The notes beneath the pieces were generated by a model. That model was not told the origin of the DNA, did not search any database, and saw nothing but the letters and a program-made list of their open reading frames with translations. Shown one piece after another: positions 51,914 through 60,302 of a stretch of 64,000 bases of DNA. The DNA is taken from contig JAQTNW010000007.1 in the NCBI GenBank assembly GCA_028713655.1, positions 18,641 to 82,640 on the forward strand. The letters run 5' to 3'. Every line of letters starts with the position of its first letter. Position 1 is the first letter of the stretch. The stretch comes from Candidatus Methylacidiphilales bacterium. GTDB taxonomy: Bacteria; Verrucomicrobiota; Verrucomicrobiia; Methylacidiphilales; JAAUTS01. The translations under genes were made by a program, and so were the position numbers.

Positions 51914-53650
51914 ATGAAACCCACCCTGCCATCCCTTCAATCTCAGGAGTTTTCTCCCGACCAAAAGCATTATCTCGAAGGATTCTTCGCGGGGATCAAA
52001 GCCCGCGGAATGGCATTTGCCGATCTGGCTCCGGCCACGATCACCGAAACTCAGGACGCGGATCTCACCAGGGAAGAACGGATCAAGCGCGAACTGCATC
52101 CGTTTGACGCCTATTCCCAGTTGGTGGAAGACGCAACATTCAACAAAGCTCCAGACGCCGAAAGCGTGTTCCGCTACAAATGGAACGGCCTCTTCTGGCT
52201 CAACCCGGTCAAGGACGGTTATATGTGCCGCCTTCGCATTCCCGGCGGGCAGTTGAAGGCGCACCAACTCCGCGAAGTGGCCGACATCGCTGATGACCTC
52301 ACAACAGGGTATATCCAAATTACCACGCGCAGCAATTTCCAGATCCGCATGATTGAGCCCAAAAATTGTCCGGAAGTTCTCCGCCGCATCCAGTCCTGCG
52401 GCCTTCACACCCGAGGGGCCGGCGCCGACAATATCCGCAACATCACCGCGACTCCCACAGCCGGTCTCGACCCGTATGAGCTCATCGATGTCTCACCGCA
52501 TGTTCATGACCTTGCTCAGACAATCATTTCCACCCGTGAGTTTTACGATTTGCCCCGCAAATTTAATGTCGCGATTGACGGAGGTGGCCTCATCAGCTCG
52601 GTCGAAGACACCAACGACATCGGCGCCACAGCCGTCCGCATCGGAGCCAACGATCTGGGCCTCAAGCCCGGTGTTTGGTTTCGCATCGCGTTGGGTGGCG
52701 TCACCGGCCATCAAACCTTTGCGCGCGACTGGGGTGTTGTGGTTGAACCCCGGCAACTGCTCAAGGTCATGCTGGCCCTGATGCGCGTCTTTATCCGCGA
52801 TGGCGACCGCACGAATCGGAAAAAAGCCCGCCTCAAGTATCTTGTCGAAAAGCGCGGCCTCAACGGCCTGCTCGACGATTGCGAGCAACTGTTGGGATCC
52901 AAACTGTCCCGACTGCCCGTGGACGCGGCCTGCCAGACAAAAGCGGACCGTCCGCCCCACCCGCATCCGCATGTCGGCGTTTATCCGCAGAAACAGGAGG
53001 GCCTGTATTACATCGGAGCTTCCGTTCCTGTCGGCCAACTCACTTCCAAACAAGTGCGCCAGATTGCCGAAATCGCAGAAAGCTACGGCTCCGGCGATGT
53101 GCGTCTCACGGTCTGGCAAAATTTTCTCCTGCCGAACATCCCCCAAGCCTATGTTGATACCGTTTGCAAACGCCTCAGGAAACTCGGCTTCGACACCGTG
53201 CAATCCCATCTTCGCAGCGGGTTCGTCGCCTGTACCGGCAACCGATTTTGCAAATATTCCGCCACTGACACCAAAGCGCACGCCATTGAGTTGATGGATT
53301 ATCTCGATAAAAAAATCAAGCTGGACCAGCCGGTCAACATTCACTTTACAGGTTGTCCGCATTCCTGCGCGCAACATTACATGGGCGATATTGGATTGCT
53401 GGGCGCCAAGGTCAAAAACAGAAGCGGCGAAACCGTGGAGGGTTACCATGTCTGCCTCGGAGGAGGGTTTGGCGCCAATCAAAAAATCGGACGCCAGATT
53501 TTTACCGGCATTCCTTTTGACGAACTCAAGGACCTGATCGAAAAAATCCTGCGCGTCTGGCTTTCCCAACGGCTGGAGGCCGAATCCTTCCAGGCCTTCT
53601 GCAATCGGCATGACATCGGCAAGCTCCAGGAACTTTTTACCAACACATGA
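51914..53650 (+). CDS. nirA: siroheme/4Fe-4S nitrite reductase (NirA type)
   Basis: A 578-residue enzyme of the sulfite/nitrite reductase family. The four cluster-siroheme cysteines are present: 'VACTGNRFCKYS' (C440, C446) and 'HFTGCPHSCAQHYMGD' (C481, C485). Parallel half-domain motifs are 'GYIQITTRSNFQIRMIEPKN' and 'GDVRLTVWQNFLLPNIPQAY'. 'LHTRGAGADNIRNITATPTA' matches ferredoxin-nitrite reductases. It reduces nitrite to ammonium with six electrons. No ferredoxin gene is adjacent; the upstream CysJ-like flavoprotein is the likely donor. It overlaps the next gene by four bases. Confidence 0.93.
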   Translation: MKPTLPSLQSQEFSPDQKHYLEGFFAGIKARGMAFADLAPATITETQDADLTREERIKRELHPFDAYSQLVEDATFNKAPDAESVFRYKWNGLFWLNPVKDGYMCRLRIPGGQLKAHQLREVADIADDLTTGYIQITTRSNFQIRMIEPKNCPEVLRRIQSCGLHTRGAGADNIRNITATPTAGLDPYELIDVSPHVHDLAQTIISTREFYDLPRKFNVAIDGGGLISSVEDTNDIGATAVRIGANDLGLKPGVWFRIALGGVTGHQTFARDWGVVVEPRQLLKVMLALMRVFIRDGDRTNRKKARLKYLVEKRGLNGLLDDCEQLLGSKLSRLPVDAACQTKADRPPHPHPHVGVYPQKQEGLYYIGASVPVGQLTSKQVRQIAEIAESYGSGDVRLTVWQNFLLPNIPQAYVDTVCKRLRKLGFDTVQSHLRSGFVACTGNRFCKYSATDTKAHAIELMDYLDKKIKLDQPVNIHFTGCPHSCAQHYMGDIGLLGAKVKNRSGETVEGYHVCLGGGFGANQKIGRQIFTGIPFDELKDLIEKILRVWLSQRLEAESFQAFCNRHDIGKLQELFTNT

Positions 53651-55272
53651 TGACAACCCAACTTCAATCGCCTCCGGCCGCCGGATTTTCTCCGGCGCTT
53701 GAACCCGGACTTGCCTCGGCTGACACCCGGACACTGATCGACCAATTATTGGAGGAACAGGCGCAATTGGGTACGGCAGTGGGGCGCTTCAGTTCCTGGC
53801 ATGATACGGGGCATCATTTTCATGAACGCCGCAAAGCCTATCAAGATCTGATTCCTCTCAGCCGTCCCAGCCCCGACGAGCAATATGCGTTTGAGGTGGA
53901 TCTGGATGTTTGTTCCGGTTGCAAAGCCTGCGTTGCCGCCTGCCACAGCCTCAACGGCCTTGACGAACATGAAACCTGGCGAAGCGTCGGCCAACTGCAC
54001 CAGGCAGGCCCCGACCATGCCTTCCAACAAACCGTCACGACAGCCTGCCATCATTGCGCCGATCCCGCCTGCGCCAATGGTTGCCCCGTTCTGGCCTACG
54101 AAAAGGACGAGGAAACCGGCATAGTCCGGCATCTCGACGACCAGTGCATCGGCTGCCAATATTGCATTCTCAAGTGCCCGTACGATGTACCCAAATTCAA
54201 CGAGCGCCTCGGCATTGTCCGCAAATGCGATATGTGCCACGACCGGCTTTCCGCCGGGGAAGCGCCCGCCTGCGTGCAATCCTGCCCGAATCAAGCCATC
54301 CGCATCGTCAAGGTTGAACACCGCCATATTATAGAGGCTTCCAGTTCACCTCTGGTCCCAGGGGCCTTTGGTTCCTCGTACACCCTTCCTTCCACCCGCT
54401 ATGTGTCCCGCCGCGAAGGATCTTCCCAGCTCCAACCCGCCGATCATCTTTCCCTGCGTGTGGAGCCGACGCACCTGCCGCTTGTTGCGATGCTCGTGCT
54501 CACGCAGTCCGCGGTGGGACTGTTTGCCGCCAACGCACTGGGTTTGTTGACGGGAGCATCCCCCAATATATTCCTGTCTGACATTGGCTGTGTGCTCGCT
54601 TTCCTTGGTCTTGGCGCCAGTGGACTTCACCTGGGCCGCCCGCTGCAGGCATGGCGGGCATTTCTCGGCTGGCGCAAATCCTGGCTCAGTCGCGAGGTCA
54701 TAGCATTCGGACTTTGGGCGCCATGGACCGCGCTGGCCGGTTTGCTGCCCTGGGTGCATGCTATGCCGTTCCATACGCTCCCCGGACTTGGCATGATTGA
54801 AAAAATCGTCGTAACATTTTCCGCATCACTGGGAATTCTGGCGGTTTGCTGTTCCGCCATGGTCTATGTCGATACCCACCGTTCTTTCTGGTCGTGGCAA
54901 ATGTCCTTCGGAAAATTTTTTGGCACAGCCGCGATTCTCGGCTGCTTCAGCGCCGCCGCAGCCACTCATGATCCTCTTTGGACAACAGCAGCCCTGCTTG
55001 TCCTGGGCGCGAAGCTCGTCGCGGAAGCTTGTTATTTCCAACATCTAAAGAACAAGGACGCCGCAGATCCGGACGCGAAAAGCGCGCGGGTGATGTGGCG
55101 ACTGCTCAAACCCTGGACCCTTGCCCGCTTCGCGACGGCTCTCGTTGGAGGCCTTCTGCTATTTTCCGAGCCCATCAGTTCCGTGGTCCTTGTCCTTGCG
55201 GGTGAACTGCTGGAGCGTCTGCTCTTTTTCAGGGCGGTCACTGCGCCGCGCATGCCGGGAGTCGCAGCATGA
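53647..55272 (+). CDS. DmsB-DmsC fusion: FeS protein with membrane anchor
   Basis: A 541-residue natural fusion. Residues about 75-235 are a DmsB/NrfC-like four-cluster ferredoxin: 'CSGCKACVAACHSLNGLDEH', 'CHHCADPACANGC', 'CIGCQYCILKCPYDVPKFNE' and 'CDMCHDRLSAGEAPACVQSC'. Residues about 275-541 are eight membrane helices of the DmsC/NrfD-like anchor ('VLTQSAVGLFAANALGLLTG', 'RAFLGWRKSWLSREVIAFGL'). In DMSO reductase-type enzymes these are separate subunits that pass quinol electrons to the molybdoenzyme. It is coupled by overlaps to nirA and nasA, pointing to quinol-linked nitrate reduction. Confidence 0.92.
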   Translation: MMTTQLQSPPAAGFSPALEPGLASADTRTLIDQLLEEQAQLGTAVGRFSSWHDTGHHFHERRKAYQDLIPLSRPSPDEQYAFEVDLDVCSGCKACVAACHSLNGLDEHETWRSVGQLHQAGPDHAFQQTVTTACHHCADPACANGCPVLAYEKDEETGIVRHLDDQCIGCQYCILKCPYDVPKFNERLGIVRKCDMCHDRLSAGEAPACVQSCPNQAIRIVKVEHRHIIEASSSPLVPGAFGSSYTLPSTRYVSRREGSSQLQPADHLSLRVEPTHLPLVAMLVLTQSAVGLFAANALGLLTGASPNIFLSDIGCVLAFLGLGASGLHLGRPLQAWRAFLGWRKSWLSREVIAFGLWAPWTALAGLLPWVHAMPFHTLPGLGMIEKIVVTFSASLGILAVCCSAMVYVDTHRSFWSWQMSFGKFFGTAAILGCFSAAAATHDPLWTTAALLVLGAKLVAEACYFQHLKNKDAADPDAKSARVMWRLLKPWTLARFATALVGGLLLFSEPISSVVLVLAGELLERLLFFRAVTAPRMPGVAA

Positions 55273-57503
55273 TTGCACAGATCAAATCACTACTGCCGCA
55301 AATTCGCGCATGGCACGGCCCCCTGACCTCCCAACTCGTTCAGGAGCCCGGGCGTTTCGGTTTGGGTCGGCTTCCGAAACGTCTGCTGCCAGATTCCACC
55401 ACCCGCTCCATTTGCGGTTTCTGCTCCACAGGTTGCAGTCTAACTCTTCATTTGCGCGGGAATGAAGCCGTCAATCTCACGCCGGATTTCCAATACCCTG
55501 TGAACCTGGGTATGGCCTGCCCCAAAGGCTGGGAGGCTCTTGCACCATTGAAGGCGCCGGACCGCGCGACCCAACCGCTGCGCCGACGGGCCAATGGTTC
55601 CTTTGAACCCATCTCCTGGGGAACAGCTTTGGAGGAATTTGTCCGGCGCATGCGCGAGGTCCAAAAAAATCATGGCGCCGCATCAACGGCTTTCCTCAGC
55701 ACCGGGCAGATCCCGTGCGAGGAAATGGCCCTGCTCGGCGCCCTGGCCAAATTCGGCATGGGCATGGTGCATGGCGATGGCAACACGCGCCAGTGCATGG
55801 CCACCGCCGCCACCGCCTATAAGGAGTCCATTGGTTTTGACGCGCCACCGTTCACGTACAAGGATTTTGAGCTTTCGGACACGATCGTTCTCATCGGCTC
55901 CAATCTTTGCATCGCCCATCCGATCCTCTGGCAGCGCATTTTGCAAAACAAGCGCTCGCCCGCCATTGTTGTCATTGATCCGCGCAAAACCGAAACCGCC
56001 TCCGCCGCCACGCATCATCTCCCCATCGCACCCAAATCCGATCTGGCGTTTTTTTATGGAGTGGCCCGTGAACTGATCTGCCGGAACTGGATTAGCTCCG
56101 TATTTGTGGAGAAGCACACCCGGGGCTTTTCGGAATTTTCAACATTCGCGGCCGCATTCACGCGGGAACGGGTGCTCCGGGAAACAGGATTGAGCAACGA
56201 TCAATTTGAGGAATTTATCAATCTACTGGCTCCAGATCGCGCCGTATCGTTTTGGTGGACAATGGGCGTCAACCAGGGCCATGAGGCCACGCGCACGGCC
56301 CAGGCCATCATCAACCTGGCCCTCATGACCGGAAACATCGGCAAGGTCGGCACCGGCGCCAATTCAATCACCGGCCAGTGCAATGCCATGGGTTCGCGCC
56401 TGTTCAGCAATACGACCAACCTGTTCGGCGGGCGCGATTTCAAAAATCCAACAGACCGCGCCGATGTCGCCCGTATCCTGGAGATTCCTGAAAACCGGAT
56501 TCCAACGGAATCCAGTTGGGCGTATGACCAGATCATTGACGGCATTGAAACCGGCCACATCAAAGCCCTTTGGATCATTGCCACAAACCCCGCGCATTCC
56601 TGGATGAACCAAAACCGCTTCAAGCAACTGCGCGAAAAGCTCGAATTCCTTGTCGTACAAGACATGTATCACAGCACCGAGACTGCGCTCGCGGCCGCCC
56701 TGGTTTTGCCCGCCGCCGGCTGGGGCGAAAAGGAAGGAACCTTCATCAATTCCGAACGTCGATTCGGAGTTTTGAGAAAGGCCTCGCGTGCGCCTGGAGA
56801 GGCCCTGAGTGATTTTTCCATCTTTCGACTCATCGCCAACGCCTGGGGCTGCGGTGCCTTGTTTGAAAAATGGAGCACTCCCGAGCAGGTATTTCAGTTC
56901 ATAAAAAAATTGTCCGCAGGACAGCCCTGCGACATCAGCGGCATCAAGGACTACGCCATGCTCGACGAAGCCGGAGGCATCCAATGGCCCTGCGCCGAAG
57001 GCGCGGCGTCATCTCAAATTTCAAATTTGAAATTTCAAATCGAACAGGAGCGCCGTCTTTTCTCGGATGGGCGCTTTTTCCATCCCGACGGCAAAGCCCG
57101 TTTTATTTTTGAGGCGCCGACACCGGTTCCTGAGCCCGTCAATGCGGAATATCCTCTGACCCTGCTCACCGGCCGCGGTTCATCCTCCCAATGGCATACC
57201 TTGACCCGCACCGCCAAGTCCGGTGTGTTGCGAAAACTTTCTCCTCAAAGCTGTTATGTGGAGATTCATCCCAGCGACGCAGCCGCCTGCGGGATTTGCG
57301 GCCAGGAAACCCTTACCATCGAATCCCGGCGCGGCCGCATCACAGCAAGGGCGTGGATCACCACAACCGTCCCGCCAGGCAGCGTTTTTGTACCGATGCA
57401 TTATCCCGAAATCAACCGGCTGACCTTGTCCGCAGTCGATCCCTATTCCCGCCAGCCCGCTTACAAGGCCTGCGCAGTGCGGGTGTCCCCGTCTCTGATT
57501 TAG
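55269..57503 (+). CDS. nasA: assimilatory-type nitrate reductase, molybdopterin subunit
   Basis: A 744-residue molybdopterin oxidoreductase. The N-terminal 4Fe-4S motif is 'CGFCSTGCSL' (C49, C52, C56) with the fourth ligand in 'GMACPKGWE' (C84). 'GNTRQCMATAATAYKESIG' carries the likely molybdenum ligand Cys176. 'TGNIGKVGTGANSITGQCNA' and 'STETALAAALVLPAAGWGEK' are NasA/NarB-like. The C-terminal cap includes 'LLTGRGSSSQWHTLTRTAKS' and 'PFMHYPEINRLTLSAVDP'-like sequence. It reduces nitrate to nitrite. An AT-rich in-frame insert encodes residues 581-592. No Tat signal, so cytoplasmic. Confidence 0.92.
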   Translation: MIAQIKSLLPQIRAWHGPLTSQLVQEPGRFGLGRLPKRLLPDSTTRSICGFCSTGCSLTLHLRGNEAVNLTPDFQYPVNLGMACPKGWEALAPLKAPDRATQPLRRRANGSFEPISWGTALEEFVRRMREVQKNHGAASTAFLSTGQIPCEEMALLGALAKFGMGMVHGDGNTRQCMATAATAYKESIGFDAPPFTYKDFELSDTIVLIGSNLCIAHPILWQRILQNKRSPAIVVIDPRKTETASAATHHLPIAPKSDLAFFYGVARELICRNWISSVFVEKHTRGFSEFSTFAAAFTRERVLRETGLSNDQFEEFINLLAPDRAVSFWWTMGVNQGHEATRTAQAIINLALMTGNIGKVGTGANSITGQCNAMGSRLFSNTTNLFGGRDFKNPTDRADVARILEIPENRIPTESSWAYDQIIDGIETGHIKALWIIATNPAHSWMNQNRFKQLREKLEFLVVQDMYHSTETALAAALVLPAAGWGEKEGTFINSERRFGVLRKASRAPGEALSDFSIFRLIANAWGCGALFEKWSTPEQVFQFIKKLSAGQPCDISGIKDYAMLDEAGGIQWPCAEGAASSQISNLKFQIEQERRLFSDGRFFHPDGKARFIFEAPTPVPEPVNAEYPLTLLTGRGSSSQWHTLTRTAKSGVLRKLSPQSCYVEIHPSDAAACGICGQETLTIESRRGRITARAWITTTVPPGSVFVPMHYPEINRLTLSAVDPYSRQPAYKACAVRVSPSLI
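57009..57044 (+). repeat. AT-rich in-frame insertion inside nasA
   Basis: About 36 bases encode 'SSQISNLKFQIE' (residues 581-592), between 'GIQWPCAEGAA' and 'RRLFSDGRFFHPDGKARF', a loop where relatives are short. It includes a perfect 20-base palindrome (57016-57035). Composition contrasts with the GC-rich gene. The analogous insertion in carB encodes a similar 'LKxxxFKLQI' peptide. Confidence 0.75.
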
Positions 57504-57871
57504 ACTGCAATTTCAGGCGCCTTGCGAAATCCATCCAGCCAGTGCAGGAGGCTGAGAATGGGATGCCGCCAGAGCAATTGCGGTCCGGCATAACGCATTA
57601 CAGTTTTGATCTGCTCGCGGTAATTCCGCTGGTAACAATGGACAGGACACTTCGCGCAGGTCGGCTTTGCTTCGCCAAACCGGCAGCGCTGCAATCGCAA
57701 GCCTGCATAGTCAAGAAGCTGCCTGCATTCCATACAGAGCTCAACCGGGGAACCGTGCCGCTCATGGCAATAGCAGCGAACCATCAACCCGATGGTTTTC
57801 CATTCCCGTGAGCGGCGTTTCCCTGTGAATTTAACGCCCTGGGTTTCCTGGATTTTGTTTTCAACAAGCAC
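57500..57871 (-). CDS. YgbA_NO-family (nitrous-oxide-stimulated promoter) protein
   Basis: A 123-residue protein from a GTG start preceded by GGAGG nine bases upstream; the longer reading overlaps the neighbour and is rejected. Motifs of the YgbA_NO family: 'REWKTIGLMVRCYCHERHGS', 'VELCMECRQLLDYAGLRLQR', 'CRFGEAKPTCAKCPVHCYQR' and 'REQIKTVMRYAGPQLLWRHP'. The conserved cysteines (about ten) suggest a metal or FeS site. In other bacteria the gene is induced by nitric oxide through NsrR. It converges on nasA with a 4-base overlap and is probably co-transcribed with the RIC gene upstream. Confidence 0.88.
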   Translation of the reverse strand: MLVENKIQETQGVKFTGKRRSREWKTIGLMVRCYCHERHGSPVELCMECRQLLDYAGLRLQRCRFGEAKPTCAKCPVHCYQRNYREQIKTVMRYAGPQLLWRHPILSLLHWLDGFRKAPEIAV

Positions 57872-57873
57872 TT

Positions 57874-57975
57874 TCAGAAACCTCCATTTTTGATGGCGAC
57901 ATCGTTGGCCAGTTGGGCGGCGCTGGAACAGCCCGAACAGGAATAAACCAATGGCAGCGCAGTTTTTATGTTCAG
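57874..57975 (-). pseudogene. remnant of a DGC-domain zinc-binding protein
   Basis: A short frame without ATG reads 'LNIKTALPLVYSCSGCSSAA' then 'QLANDVAIKNGGF' and stops. The sequence 'PLVYSCSGCSSAAQLANDVA' is the strongly conserved N-terminus of DGC-domain (putative zinc-binding) proteins, which are normally over 100 residues. The rest is missing: the frame ends two bases before the YgbA_NO start. It most likely reflects a deletion that joined the start of a DGC gene to the YgbA_NO gene. Confidence 0.6.
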
Positions 57976-58706
57976 TTTCCTTCTTTTTCCGCCATTGAGC
58001 GCGCGGCTGGAAAGAGCACGCTGTTTTCCAAATGGATATGGCGGTGCAAGTCCACCTCCAGATCCTGGAGTCCGGCAAAGAGAGCCCGGTAGGTATTGCA
58101 AGCCTCTGCTGGAGGCTGGTATCCAGCGGTCAGTTCATGCAAACGGGTTAGCGCCTGTCCTGCGTCATCGTGCTCATGAATCATGCACGAGATCGGCCCG
58201 TCCAGCCGGATGGGGCCTGTTTCACCACGGCTCATGCCCGCAATGGCCGGAAAAAGAATTTGTTCTTCCTTCAGGATGTGGCTGTTGAGTTCCTCCTCCA
58301 TGCCGCAAAAAACCTCAAAGACCTCAACCAGCGAAGGCGCATGGGGCCCATGTACCTGGGCAACCCGTTCAGACATCGCATGCAGTCTGGGCAGTTCGCG
58401 GCGCAGATAGCCATGATGGGTTTCGACAATGTAATCCGCCAGCTCATGCAGAGGAAGCCTGGCCGGATTTTGCTCGGGCGCGGCCTTTTCCTCCAGTTCA
58501 TTTTCAAGTTGTTCGACCACCGCGCCGGTTGCGATGCCTTTGCAAGCGCAGGCTTCGCGAAGGGTTCGTGCGCCCTGGCAGCAGAAGTCGATGCCCAGGG
58601 CCTGGAATATCCTGGAGCGCCCGGGGCGTTCCGCGACGAGTTCCCCGACGCTGCGGTCGGACATGGGTGTTCCTGCGGGTGACAAGGCTGGGGTGGAATG
58701 GCTCAT
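57972..58706 (-). CDS. scdA: RIC-family di-iron FeS-repair protein (ScdA/YtfE)
   Basis: A 244-residue protein. The N-terminal ScdA domain has 'RSVGELVAERPGRSRIFQAL' and 'GIDFCCQGARTLREACACKG' (C-C motif). The hemerythrin-like domain provides the His/Glu iron ligands in 'DYIVETHHGYLRRELPRLHA', 'CGMEEELNSHILKEEQILFP', 'CMIHEHDDAGQALTRLHEL' and 'EVDLHRHIHLENSVLFPAAR'. It repairs FeS clusters damaged by nitric oxide or oxidants. Divergent from the Rrf2-type regulator with a shared palindrome in between. Fits the nitrate-reducing surroundings, where NO is a by-product. Confidence 0.93.
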   Translation of the reverse strand: MSHSTPALSPAGTPMSDRSVGELVAERPGRSRIFQALGIDFCCQGARTLREACACKGIATGAVVEQLENELEEKAAPEQNPARLPLHELADYIVETHHGYLRRELPRLHAMSERVAQVHGPHAPSLVEVFEVFCGMEEELNSHILKEEQILFPAIAGMSRGETGPIRLDGPISCMIHEHDDAGQALTRLHELTAGYQPPAEACNTYRALFAGLQDLEVDLHRHIHLENSVLFPAARSMAEKEGN

Positions 58707-58749
58707 AGTGAAGGCAGCGTAAGGCCGGGCGCCGATAAATCAAGAATAA

Positions 58750-58765
58750 AAGAATAAATACTCTT
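58750..58765. promoter_or_regulatory. candidate operator in the scdA/rrf2 divergent region
   Basis: AAGAATAAATACTCTT is a 7-2-7 near-perfect palindrome (one mismatch), in the 101-base divergent promoter region. Its AAGA/TCTT ends recall NsrR-type sites. It is a plausible site for the adjacent Rrf2 regulator to control both sides. Confidence 0.5.
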
Positions 58766-58807
58766 TTTTCTTGTATTCTCTCAACGCCCGCCCCAGGATG
58801 GGCGGCC

Positions 58808-59257
58808 ATGTTTGTTTACGGAAAAACATCGGCCAATGCGATTGCGGTGATGAGCTATCTCGCAGCCGATCCGCAGCGGCGGGCGGGCTCGGCTGAGATC
58901 GCCAGGGAACGCGGAATATCAAAGGCGCTGACCGCAAAACTGCTCACGCAACTCGCGTCGGCTGGACTGGTCACAGGCCAGCCGGGTCCAAACGGCGGTT
59001 ACACGCTGGCAAAGCCATCGGCCAAAATTTGCCTGCTGGATATCGCCTCGCTCTTTGAGCAAACCGCGCCGCCTTCTCTTTGCCCCTTCGGACACAATTG
59101 GTGTGGGAAGGGAGATCCCTGTCCGCTCCATGATGAAATCACGGGCATGATCGAATCAAATACCCGGTTCATGGAGGAAACACGGCTTTCGGTTTTTTCC
59201 GGGAAAACAAAGACCCGGGGCGGAAAATCCATCCGCAAGGTTCCGAGTCATGTTTAG
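58808..59257 (+). CDS. Rrf2-family FeS regulator (NsrR/IscR-like)
   Basis: A 149-residue protein with an N-terminal winged helix ('AIAVMSYLAADPQRRAGSAE', 'IARERGISKALTAKLLTQLA', 'GQPGPNGGYTLAKPSAKI') and three cysteines at 92, 99 and 105 ('CPFGHNWCGKGDPC'), the FeS-ligating triad of Rrf2 regulators with C-x6-C-x5-C spacing. It is divergent from the RIC repair gene and overlaps the next gene by 8 bases, so it is the first gene of the second molybdoenzyme operon. Most likely an NO sensor controlling both sides. Confidence 0.9.
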   Translation: MFVYGKTSANAIAVMSYLAADPQRRAGSAEIARERGISKALTAKLLTQLASAGLVTGQPGPNGGYTLAKPSAKICLLDIASLFEQTAPPSLCPFGHNWCGKGDPCPLHDEITGMIESNTRFMEETRLSVFSGKTKTRGGKSIRKVPSHV

Positions 59258-60296
59258 TACGTTTAATTTCAAGGCCGCGTTTGTTGCCGGTGCAGTCACG
59301 CTGCTCCTGGTGGCAGCCATTATTATAGGTTCCCGGAATCTCGCCAACTTTGATCCCGCGCTGGCCGCTTATTTGTTCGGCTGCATTTTCGCCTGTTTTG
59401 GCATGGTGTATCGCTACTGCGTCTGGCTTCAACGCCCGCCCACCTGGCGGTATTTTACACGCGGCTGGCAACTGCTCTTTTCCGGCCGCCTGATTCCGTA
59501 TGGCTGGGAATTGGCAAAACAATTCCTGGTCCAGTTCCTCGGCCAGAAATTTATCCGGAACCGGGGCAAGGCGCGCGGTTACGGGCACATGCTGATGGCT
59601 TGGGGCTGCATTCTGGCTTTCGCCGTCACTTTCCCGCTTGTTTTTGGCTGGATTCATTTTGGTCTCAAACCGGGAGGCATTGACACCTACGAAATTTACA
59701 CGTTTGGATTCAAGACCGCGGAATTTCCGCTGCATACATGGATTGCCGAGGCGATCTTCAACGCGCTGAACTGGTCCGCCATCCTGGTCATCGCAGGCGT
59801 CATGCTTCTCATCCGCCGCCGCCTCACGCATGCGGGCCAGATTGCGATTCAAACATTCGAGGGCGATTGGCTGCCACTCCTGCTGCTGCTGGCGATTTCG
59901 TTGACCGGGCTGGGCATCAGCCTGGATTACAAATTCATGGAGGGAAAGGCGCACCAATTCATGGCCATCACTCATGCCATCACGGTGATCCTGTTCCTGA
60001 TCTGGATGCCGTTCGGTAAATTTTACCACATTATCCAGCGGCCTGCGCAGTTGGGAATCGCCATCTATCGCAAGGCCGGCGCCGAAGGGGCGCAAGCTGT
60101 TTGCCCGCATACGAAACAGGCTTTCCTCCCGCAAATGCAGGTGGACGACTTGAAGGACGTGACCTCGCAACTTGGCTTTGATTACACCCGCAAGGACGGC
60201 TCGTCGCATCTGGATTTCAGCCCGCAAGGCAAACGCGCCCTGCTGGCCAAAGCGCACCTGAGGGCCCGGCAGGAGTCCGGATCCTATTTCGGATAA
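59250..60296 (+). CDS. cytochrome-b-like membrane subunit
   Basis: A 348-residue membrane protein with seven or so helices ('AGAVTLLLVAAIIIGSRNLA', 'AYLFGCIFACFGMVYRYCVW', 'YGHMLMAWGCILAFAVTFPL', 'LPLLLLLAISLTGLGISLDY', 'HQFMAITHAITVILFLIWMP'). Histidines in helices ('GHMLMAWG', 'HTWIAEAIFNALNWSAILV', 'HAITVILF') could bind heme b, as in NarI/HdrE-like proteins. The C-terminal tail is soluble with 'CPHTKQAF'. It lies directly before the molybdoenzyme and is likely its quinone-facing anchor. Relatives are often labelled MFS or nitrate reductase-associated; I treat the cytochrome assignment as tentative. Confidence 0.75.
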   Translation: MFSTFNFKAAFVAGAVTLLLVAAIIIGSRNLANFDPALAAYLFGCIFACFGMVYRYCVWLQRPPTWRYFTRGWQLLFSGRLIPYGWELAKQFLVQFLGQKFIRNRGKARGYGHMLMAWGCILAFAVTFPLVFGWIHFGLKPGGIDTYEIYTFGFKTAEFPLHTWIAEAIFNALNWSAILVIAGVMLLIRRRLTHAGQIAIQTFEGDWLPLLLLLAISLTGLGISLDYKFMEGKAHQFMAITHAITVILFLIWMPFGKFYHIIQRPAQLGIAIYRKAGAEGAQAVCPHTKQAFLPQMQVDDLKDVTSQLGFDYTRKDGSSHLDFSPQGKRALLAKAHLRARQESGSYFG

Positions 60297-60302
60297 AACA
60301 TC

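Noticed and set aside
52493..53734. 413-codon minus-strand frame across nirA
   Set aside because: nirA cysteine motifs fix the coding strand.
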